Positions 34,200 through 43,900 of a stretch of 64,000 nt of DNA are shown piece after piece (within the stretch, counting starts at the first letter, position 1; each line of letters opens with the position of its first letter). The position numbers and the translations under genes were made by a program. Source of the DNA: Nematopogon swammerdamellus (lineage: Eukaryota; Arthropoda; Insecta; Lepidoptera; Adelidae); contig OX336339.1 of NCBI GenBank assembly GCA_946902875.1, forward strand, positions 21,545,349-21,609,348, written 5' to 3'. Under the pieces are notes generated by a model. The model was not told the origin of the DNA. It saw nothing but the letters and a program-made list of their open reading frames with translations, and did no database searches.

Positions 34200-35020
34200 T
34201 ATTATTAGAATTGATTTTTACAGATAAAACGTCAAATTACGGTGACGAGTGAATACAACCTTAAGTGCCCTGCGACGCCATCTACCATTGAAACAAAGTG
34301 TCCATTTGAAATAAGTTTAATTACTACAAGCGGGTGTCAGTAACTGTTGTTACCGGCAACACCCGTTCCTTGTAGTTTACTCCTTGGCTAGGAGCTAGGA
34401 GGCAGCGACAATGAAAACAAATACGCCAAAGCGAATTTGCTGATTCTCTCAAGCCACTTTACGAGCGAGGCTTTTCAAGCTTTCATGTTTTTTCTTCACT
34501 TCTTTCAACGACAAATATTATTTTCTACTTCAAAATACTTTATACCAACAAAACGATTTTCGGAGGTCAGAAAAATTTTATAATTTCTATCGTCAGTGCA
34601 TGATGTAATCTGATAAAAAATATCGATCCCAACTCGTATCATAGGACTACGCAGTATTGGTATAGGACCACGGCCAACAAAGGCATCAGATCACTATGTG
34701 AATTACAAGGTTTTTTTTTCAAATCTAATCTCTACATAATTACATAATGTGACTTTCGACAAAAAAGACATGTAGAATGACATTAAAAAAAAGGTGTTTT
34801 GTTTAACTTTTTGGGCTGCCCCGTACTTTCCAGGAGATATTTAGACAAATTTGTATAATTATCTGTCTATGGGCATTGGGCAATCATTTCATTATGCGTA
34901 TTTTGGCATAAGTTTAATCGAAATCGGGTCAGTAGACTTCGAGATATCTGCATGTGACCGAAAGACAGACAAGCATCAGAATAATCCCAAGGGTTTAGGG
35001 TGATTACCTACTTTTCTTTT
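34200..35020. other. No recognisable gene
   Basis: Contains CGCCATCTACCATTG and ACTTCGAGATATC fragments that resemble interspersed-repeat words, but no full unit and no open frame of note. Confidence 0.4.
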
Positions 35021-35029
35021 TTTATTGAA

Positions 35030-35110
35030 GGCACGGCATGTGGCACCGTGCCACCCATAAGGTGTCTAACGACGCCCATGTCCGTTCGGTTGTATGCGGA
35101 GGTTGCATCA
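35030..35110 (-). repeat. CR1/Jockey-like LINE 3' tail fragment
   Basis: A T run, then GGCACGGCATGTGGCACCG, GCCACCCATAAGGTGTCTAA and CGACGCCCATGTCCGTTCGG, the tail of the LINE at 60206-61112. Confidence 0.65.
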
Positions 35111-35579
35111 CCTTCTTTCGCAATTTTGTTACCGAATCCTAAAAACTCATAATTTGGCGTACAATAGGTGCGTGCAAGCTAATGCGCCTGACAAGGTTCC
35201 ATAAATCTATCTCCGCCTTTAAAGCCAGAGTGTACATGCACTGTGCGTGTGGGTCGCTCATGTGTGTGAGGGAGTTTAGGAAAATTGAACCAACGAGTAC
35301 ATTGTCGGCCCCCATCTCCAGCCCTGTCTCCCGGCCGGCAGGTGCGTGCGTGCGATACGCTGTAATGAGGCTTTTGTCGTCCCCGGAGGCACCTCCGCAT
35401 TCACTAACATTCTCGGTAGTTTCCGTCTCGATCGGAATTTCCGTGACTTAACGTTTGCAGCGACACCGACGCGACGCGACGGTTACAAATTTGTATTCAC
35501 TATCTCAACCATTCGCCCCCAGTCGTTAGCCCGACCGACCGTCTTTGTGACAGATCAAGAACTTCCGCGGTCTTCGCTA

Positions 35580-35850
35580 AAAAGTGACGTTGGAGCAATG
35601 ATATTATAATATGTTTAGATACGTTGTTTACACGATGGTCTAAAAGTGGCCTAAAATCGGCCACGTGGTATGGGAACGTTTCCAAGGGGCAAGTTTTACA
35701 CCGGATCCGAACGGCGCGCGCGGCAGCAGGTTTTGATATGCACGTAATTTTTTTCGTTAGAAAAAACTCATTGGTACACGCCGATCGGAATCGAACCTCA
35801 GACCTTCGGACGAGAAGCCGACGCCCAGACCACACGCCGCTTTCCATAAA
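35580..35850 (-). repeat. tRNA-derived SINE candidate
   Basis: On the minus strand a T run and ATGGAAAGCGGC are followed by GTGTGGTCTGGGCGTCGG (a weak A-box region), CTTCTCGTCCGAAGG (an anticodon-arm-like hairpin) and GAGGTTCGATTCCGATCGG, a perfect B box. About 45 bp separate the two boxes. The downstream limit near 35580 is a guess because no second copy is present here. A tRNA pseudogene is the alternative. Confidence 0.55.
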
Positions 35851-35859
35851 AAAAAATCT

Positions 35860-36997
35860 ATATATCGATAAAACCTTCTACCGTCACCGACATCGACGCA
35901 AAATGTGTTAGTGAATGCCTCTCCAGGCTCGCGGTCCTTCCGCAAGCAAGGCTCCCGGGTGACTCCGGATTCACGGCAATCCCGGACGGCCACAGCCCGG
36001 GGATGTCTACCGGACGGTCCCTTTTGGTTCATAAATATTATCTCAAATTATCTAATGTTATGGAAGATAGTAGATTTTTACATATACCCTGTAAAAATCT
36101 ACTAAATATAGTTTGCGTAGATACGCTAAACTCGCGCGAAATTCCGCAAAGTATAATGTCAGCTACTTACCCCTATGTAATATCAGGTCACTGTCATTAG
36201 ATCAAATTGCACTTAATTGTGCCTATCGCACAACATGCAGTGGACAACACAACACCATAGCGACACAACTAACGCAAGAAAAAAAGTAAATTCTAAATTT
36301 TCATTTTTCTTGAAACCGCTCTCTTCGTCGAAGGGTTCAAGTGGGCTTATCTCTGCTCTGAAGAAAACCCCTTTTCTCTATTATAGTAACCATAAATGTA
36401 GTAACAGATCCACCGACTTTTATCCCCGCTGATCTGAGTTTACGTATCCTTCTAAAAAGTCCGACGAAGAAAAAATACCGCGAAAACTAAAAGATATTCC
36501 TATTTTATTTCCTTATCTTTATCATGCTTTCTTCCTTTGGATTCGCATTCTTTTGTATACGAAAAAAAAATCATTCATAATCAAGATTTACAAACAAATA
36601 TTGTAGGTATCTCTAAGAAAAAAGTAATCCAATCTTCTAACTAATCTACTAGAAATATGAATAAATCTATCAGTGTCTGTGCATGTATAAACCACTAAAG
36701 GTATTCCTCCTATAAATTGTGTAAGTATGTAAATCTCATTTGTGATGTAAATACATAGACCCCGGTCAACATTTAGACTACTCTTCATGTACAATTTTGT
36801 ACAAACTCATGAGAAATAAGTGCTAAGGTTGTTCACAAACGGAGGGTTCCGTAGCCAATTCCTACTTGTGCATCACCTCTGCCCGTCATTCCCCGCGTCG
36901 TCGCACCTTACATCCCGCGCCGCGCGCCCGTGTGACGCTTCTACGCTCAGAAGAATGCGATTTTCTCTATAAACGTTTCAGATACAAGCTTCAAAAT
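35860..36997. other. No recognisable gene
   Basis: Only GGAGGGTTCCGTAGCC at about 36840 recalls the GGTTCCG family. The rest shows no repeat or coding signal. Confidence 0.4.
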
Positions 36998-37470
36998 AAA
37001 AAACCGGCCAAGTGCGAGCCGAACTCGCGCACCGAGGGTTCCGTATCGCCATGTCATGGTCAGTGCCACTCACGCCATCTATGGCATGTTTATGAAATGC
37101 GTCATATTAGTTCAAATTCATGATTAGTTAAAACTAACTACTCTTTTCGGTAGGTGGCGCGCATACACTTTTTAGTTTCTTCAATGGGAACCCCCGTGAA
37201 TTTTGTACTTTATCTTATTTTTATTATTTGTTGTTATATCGGCCATAATAATACATATTCTGTTAAATTTTCTACGGGCTACCTACCTACGGTTCAAGAG
37301 ATACAGCCCTCGGACAGACAGACAGACAGACAGACGGCGTAGGCTTAGTAATAGGGTCCCGTACCGGATACGGAACCCTAAAAAGCTACGGGCTGTGACA
37401 GACAGACAAACGGACAGACACCTGACCGATTTTATAAGGGCCCAGCGTCGCTGGATACGGAACCCTAAAT
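36998..37470 (-). repeat. GGTTCCG-family repeats, one full copy plus a stub
   Basis: AAAAACCGGCCAAGTGCGAG to GATACGGAACCCTAAAAAG (36998-37384) is a full minus copy, including GGTAGGTGGCGCGCATACAC and the GACAGACAGACAGACGGCG run. A shortened second unit, ending GGATACGGAACCCTAAAT, follows to 37470. Confidence 0.85.
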
Positions 37471-39151
37471 ATGAGTTCAATGAATCTCATGGCTCACAGA
37501 ATGTTTAAACAGGTCACAATTCCCACAGTCCTGCTCTTGCAACATCCTACGGAAAAGCATAGATAAGCTTCTACGTGATTACGTTGTGAAACATTCTATG
37601 TGCACTTCTCATCTCATACAAAACATGTACTTACTTGCATTGTAATACATATTCTCTGCGGTTGAGGCAAGGTGCAATTTTAATTAATTCATTCATCACG
37701 CACGCTCAATATTAATTCTCACACCTTATCGTCTACTGAATGACATTCTTAGTTTTTCTTGACTTAATTAAATTTTTCTGGTGCATTAACTCTATCTACA
37801 TATGTAGTTCTTCAAATTATATTTTGTGTGTGATACAATTTATGATCAAAACACATATGCTTCTCAGGGATTTCATTGGATTATGCACTGTAAAGCCATT
37901 GCGTAAAGTTCTATTCAGATTAACATCCAGCTAGCTATAACATCTCTGCGAATTATTACTTGTCTATCTGTCTCATCTCTGTTTGCGAAGCCGAGGAAGC
38001 GGTTCTTACCTCTATTTCTGTCGCAGTGATTAAAACTCCTTTGTCACAATCGTGCTGTGTTGTTGGTACGGTCGGTAGAGACTAATTGGTACCGTCACAC
38101 GAGACCGAAAACAGATACCTAGCGAGTGACTGATAATAACTTGGAGCCAACGCCAGAGAAACTTCGAGCGACAGAAGTTCATAGGAAATTCAGAACTTTA
38201 CTTTGTTCTTTAAAATTTTATTTCTCTCCTAAATCTACTTATCTTATTCCTAAAAAGCAGAAATATTCCCTACGAATCTTGAATATAAAAAAAATCAAGA
38301 TAGATTAAATGTTACCAACAATATCTACTGTGTTTTATTTTAATGAAGCAAATAATTTTATCCTTTAAAAAAAAACACTTTGGTTGTAGGAACTTACAAA
38401 ACGTACGCTGAAGAACTAGGTACTCGTACGTTTTGAATGCATAAATGTTTAAATTAATTAAAATATGTAACAGTAAAACTTTCCCCACAATCATAAAAGG
38501 AAAACACGATATAGGCGACCAAACTGAGCTGGATGCCGTAACTTGTTTCCCGGCAGAAGATTCAGAACGCAACAGAATAGAAGTAATCGAAAATTACCCG
38601 CACGCACCGCCAACAATAAAATTATCGTCGGCTGCAGCGGGCAGTAAATTGACACGTCTTGCTTGACAGTTCTCTTTCAACCGTCCTCGCCAAGGAGAAT
38701 ACCTACGGGAGACGCAACGCTACTGCGTTTGTATCGGAGCACGGCTAGCCAAAAATCCCTACTACTACGAAAATCGAAATCGCAATTTAATCTTTTATGA
38801 CGTGACTTGTCTATCTCCGTTACCCATATCGCGCCCCGCGATATGGAGAGAGACAGAGCGAGCAAGGCGAGCGACAGGTTTGTTATCGCTGGCTTGGCTC
38901 GGGTATCTGGTAGTAAGAGCCGACCGTCCGACCAATCGGAAGCCTTGCTTGACGGCAACTTGACGGGATCACTACGAATGCCAGTCTGACGGACAATGAT
39001 GGTGCGGTATATCTGTGAATTTTGAAATTGTTATTTGTATTATTATTTAAAATAGTTTTTACTGAACGAATATTATTGTTTGAATCCAAAAAAAATATTG
39101 AAAAATTAAACAAGACTGTTGTTTTAATATTTTTGAAAAGTTGTACTAATA
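37471..39151. other. No recognisable gene; one short hairpin
   Basis: CCATATCGCG at 38824-38833 and CGCGATATGG at 38837-38846 form a 10-bp hairpin around CCC. Short frames on both strands carry no known motif. Confidence 0.45.
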
Positions 39152-39289
39152 ATCAGTGATAGGAATAAGTAGGGCTTATTTACCTAAATTTCGAGGAACA
39201 GAGTAAAAGATTGGAGACTTCCTTAAGACAATATTTTTTTCCGGTTTAATAATATTCATGGTGTTTTAATTTCGCGATTTGAAAAAAGT

Positions 39290-40532
39290 GGCCACCATTT
39301 TGAACTTTTTAGTTACTGGACCGATTGCTTTCAAAATCGATATCTGGGTGTCAGTGTGGGCTCTGAATACGAATCTGTAGTAAAAATTTAAAAAAGTGGC
39401 CGCCATTTTGAACTTTTTAGTTACTGGACCGATTTCTTTCAAAATCGATATATGGGCGTCTGTGTGGACTCTGGATACGAATCTATAGTCAAAATTTAAA
39501 ACAAGTAGCCGCCATTTTGAACTTTTTAGTTACTGGACCGATTGCTTTCAAAATCGATATCTAGGCGTCTGTGTGGACTCAGAATACGAATCTGTAGTCA
39601 AAATAAAAAAGAAGTGGCCGCCATTTTGAACTTTTTAGTTACTGGACCGATTTCTTTCAAAATCGATATCTGGGTGTCTATGTAGGCTCTGAATACGAAT
39701 CCGTTGTCAAAATTTAAAAAGTGACCGCCATTTTGAACTTTTTAGTTACTGGACCGATTGCTTTCAAAATCGATATCTGGGTGTATGTGTGGGCTCTGAA
39801 TACGAATCTGTAGTAAACATTTAAAAAAAGTGGCCGCCATTTTGAACTTTTTAGTTACTGGACCGATTGCTTTCAAAATCGATATCTGGGTGTCTGTGTG
39901 GGCTCTGAATACGAATCCGTTGTAAAATTTAAAAAAAGTGGCCGCCATTTTGAACTTTTTAGTTACTGGACCGATTGCTTTCAAAATCGATATCTGGGTG
40001 TATGTGTGGGCTCTGAATACGAATCGGTAGTAAACATTTAAAAAAAGTGGCCGCCATTTTGAACTTTTTAGTTACTGGACCGATTGCTTTCAAAATCGAT
40101 ATCTGGGTGTCTGTGTGGGCTCTGAATACGAATCAGTTGTCAAAATTTTAAAAAAGGCCGCCATTTTGAACTTTTTAGTTACTGGACCGATTGCTTTCAA
40201 AATCGATATCTGGGTGTCTGTGTGGGCTCTGAATACGAATCCGTTGTCAAAATTAAAAAAAAGTGGCCGCCATTTTGAAGTTATTAGTTACTGGGCCGAT
40301 TGCTTTCAAAATCGATATCTGGGTGTCTGTGTGGGCTCTGAATACAAATCCGTTGTCAAAATTAAAAAAAAAGTGACCGCCATTTTGAACTTTTTAGTTA
40401 ATGGACCGATTGCTTTTAAAATTGATATTTGTTTTTCTGTGTGGGCTCTGAATACGAATCCGTTGTCAAAATCTTAAAAAAGTGGCCGCCATTTTGAACT
40501 TTTTAGTTACTGGACTGATCACTTTCAAAACC
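39290..40532 (+). repeat. Left arm array, about 12 units of 107-110 bp
   Basis: The word GCCGCCATTTTGAACTTTTT (with small variants) starts at 39291, 39399, 39508, 39617, 39724, 39833, 39941, 40050, 40157, 40266, 40376 and 40485. Each unit also holds AGTTACTGGACCGATTGCTT, CAAAATCGATATCTGGGTGT and GGGCTCTGAATACGAATC. Units differ by scattered substitutions and in the length of an A run. Confidence 0.95.
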
Positions 40533-40537
40533 CATAT
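40533..40537. repeat. BEL/Pao target site duplication, left
   Basis: CATAT, repeated at 46860-46864. Five bases is usual for BEL/Pao. The C could belong to the LTR instead, making the duplication 4 bp. Confidence 0.75.
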
Positions 40538-40716
40538 TATAAGCGGCTGTGGCCTGCAGGGGGCTTTCTCAATAATTTAAACACATATTATTTCTCATCA
40601 TTATTTACTGGTGTACTTTTTGGTTTGTTATTTTGACGCGACTAAAATATGTCAGCAAGTGACATTATGTACATGTTCTTTTTATAAATACTTTTGACAT
40701 TACTTCGTCTTTTATA
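40538..40716 (-). repeat. 3' LTR of the BEL/Pao element
   Basis: 179 bp, identical by eye to 46681-46859. In the element's orientation it begins TATAAAAGACG and ends CCGCTTATA, giving short TATAA/TTATA terminal inverted repeats instead of TG/CA. Confidence 0.93.
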
Positions 40717-40725
40717 CTCCCCCTT
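40717..40725 (-). promoter_or_regulatory. Polypurine tract
   Basis: AAGGGGGAG in the element's orientation, directly upstream of the 3' LTR, the usual primer site for plus-strand DNA synthesis. Confidence 0.8.
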
Positions 40726-40991
40726 AGTACGCATAATGCGCACACGCATAGTGCGTACTCAAATCTAGATCCAAATATTAAATTTACATGACACAAAATA
40801 ATTCAACTTAAAAATTCCATGAGTAACTGAAACTTACATAATATTCGATTAACAACTCATTTAAAAACAACGCAAAAGACTTATGAATTCCAACATAAAA
40901 CGCAATCTTAATTAAATAGATAATCAATTCACAAGCCAATCTTATAAACTTAAATGACAATTCAACCTTAAATATTCAATTAAAGGAAAAT

Positions 40992-43900
40992 TTAAAGTAA
41001 AGGATCTTCTTCAGTTAAGAAAACTAGACGACCCGTTGGTCTTCTCAGTACTCCAGACTTGGTCTTCACGTCGACGACTCGAACCCTTCCATCAGTCCCT
41101 GGGTGCGTAGATTTGACAACACCTTTCAGCCAGGTGCCGCGAGGTAAGTTTGTGTCAGCAATCAGGACGACATCGCCAACTTTTAGATCTCGAGATTCTG
41201 ATGTCCATTTTGTCCGTCGAAGTAAGAGCGGTAAGTATTCTCGTACCCATCGATGCCAGAACATATCTGTGAGTCTTTGTGAAGTTCGCCACTGTTTTCT
41301 AGTACAGAGATCTGTATCATCAAATTTTCCTGGTAGCGGGGTTCCAGAAGATCTGTTTATCAGAAAATGATTCGGTGTAATTGCTTCTGGGTCTCGGCAG
41401 TCTACAGAAACAGCAGTCAGCGGCCGGCTGTTGACAAGATGCTCTACTTCGGTAAGTACAGTCTGCAAAACTTCATCTCTGGGTGAACGGCTTTTCAATA
41501 TAACCTTCATTGCAGTTTTGATGCTCCTTATGAGCCGCTCCCAAGCTCCTCCCATCCATGGACTGCTGGGAGGAATAAATTTCCAGACTAAACCTTTGTT
41601 TTCGGCTTCTATTTGCAGCTTTACATAGTCAAGTTCTGCAATGGCTTTCTTCAGCTCCACGTCGGCCCCACGCAGGTTAGTTCCATTATCAGAAACTAAA
41701 GTTTGCGGATAACCTCTTCGTGCCGCCATTCGTCGTAAAGCCATGATGAGTGAGTCAGTAGTCAAACTGTGGGCGACTTCAATGTGTATTGCTCGACTTG
41801 TCAAACAAGTGAAGATAACTCCGTATCTTTTTTCCTTCCTTCGTCCTATAGTCACCTCCATTGGCCCAAATAAATCACACCCACATCTTGTAAATGGTTG
41901 CTGGTGATGGTCTACTCGTTCGGGCAGCAGCTCACCCATCTTTGGAGACTTCGGTGTAGCTCTTAGAATTCTACATCGTATGCAGCTAGACGACAGCTTT
42001 CTCACTGTAGGCCGTAAGTGAATAATCCAATACCGCTGTCTTAACTCATTCACGACAGTTTCATTTGAACCGTGAGCGGCGCGTTCGTGATAATATTTTA
42101 CCAATAAATTGGTCAGTCGATGTTTTCCATCCAAGATAATAGGTCGTTTCTGATCTGAAGAGACATGCTCTGCGACATCAATTCGACCGCCCAATCGTAG
42201 CAAACCGTCATCATCAAAAACGGGACTCAACTTGAGCAGTCTGCATTTACGTGGTAGAAATTTTGAATTTTTCAATATTTTCACTTCTTCTTCAAAACTT
42301 TCCCGCTGAGCGTACTTGATAAGTAATATTTCTGCTGCTGACATCGCATCTTTCATTGTCAAATCATTGTTTTTCTTCATTCGATTTATAAAAAGTAGCA
42401 CATGCGCAGTTGATCGCAGTAGTCTTATCCATGAAGAAAATCTATTTATATCGGGGACTGAATATTTTTCAATTGTTACAGCTGTAGTCACACATACAAG
42501 TGCCGCCTTTCGTTCGCAGATGGAGTCTGGGTGCACTTGATTTAGTTTTGACTCTTTAGGCCAGTAACATTCATTTTCGATTAAAAATGAGGGACCTTGA
42601 AACCAAGAACTTTCATATCGTAGCTCTGTCTGATTTACTCTAGTAGCTTGATCTGCGACATTTATTTTTGTTGGTATGTATCTCCATTCCGAAACCTGCG
42701 ACAACTCATCAAGTTCGCCTAATCGGTGTGCTACAAAGACTTTGTACTGCCTCGGTTCGCTTCGTATCCATTGCAATACTGTTGTAGAATCAGTCCAAAA
42801 TACTCTCCGATCGGCTTTTATAGTGTGCTCCATTTCGACAGTTGCAGCCAGTCGTGCCGCTAGCAGTGCTCCTTGCAACTCTAACCTCGGTATAGACATT
42901 GGTTTTACTGGAGCCACTCTACTTTTGCTCGCAATAAAGGCGGTTTTGTAGGTTCCGTCGCTCATTGTGATTCTCCAATAGACAACTGCGGCGTAAGCTC
43001 TCTCGCTCGCATCAGAAAATATATGTAGCTCATATTTTTTACCTTTTTCAGTATAATTAAGATAGCAGCGCGGTATTTTTATCTCCTTTATTTGGTTCAT
43101 CTGTACGATCCATGACATCCATTTTATATGTTCTTCGTCTTTTAACTTCTCATCCCACTGAATGCAGGATCGCCAAACATCTTGTAAAAGCATTTTAGAT
43201 TTGATCGTGAATGGAGCTAGAAAACCATGTACGTCATAGATGGACATAATCACTCTCAACATTTCTCGTTTCGTCGGTTGATATTCATTACTGAATAAGT
43301 CGGCAGAAATTTTCTTAAAAGTAACATCGAAAGCAAAATAATCTTCAACTGGATACCAGCATAGTCCAAGCGTTCGTTCTGCAAAGCTTTCTCCATTATT
43401 AAATTTCACAGCGCTTGTGCTTAATGATTCTGTATCAATCGATACTAATGCTTTAGCGCAGTTGCTCGCCCAGCCTTTTAGCTCAAAACCACCTTTCTTG
43501 TTAATGTAATTTATTTCCTTCACAATCCGACTTGCATCCTTTTCTGAATCAATGGAATGAATCAAATCATCCATGTAACAGTCCCTCTTGATCGCTTCTA
43601 CAGCTTCAGGATACTGTTCTTTCCACTGATCTGCGTTGTGATTTTTGACATACTGGGCGACACATGGCGAACATGTTGCACCAAAAATCAGAGAAGTCAT
43701 GACATATTTACTTACAGGTTCTTCGGCTTTCTCTCGCCACAAAAAACGTTGTGCATGTTGATCTTCTCTTCGTATTTTTACCTGCATAAACATCTCTTTG
43801 ATGTCACCGATTACAGCCACTCTCTTCTCGCGAAAACGCATCATTACGCCCATTATTGATATCAAATAATCAGGGCCGGTAAGTAAAAAATCATTCAAGC

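Noticed and set aside
39742..39984. Open frames with repeated KAIGPVTKKFKMAATFF peptides in both array arms (also 40115-40477, 47581-47988)
   Set aside because: They are translations of the 109-bp subrepeats on either strand and have no start, codon or family evidence.
40717..40991. Possible env gene or third frame in the BEL/Pao element
   Set aside because: Only about 275 bp separate the stop codon from the 3' LTR and they contain no meaningful frame.
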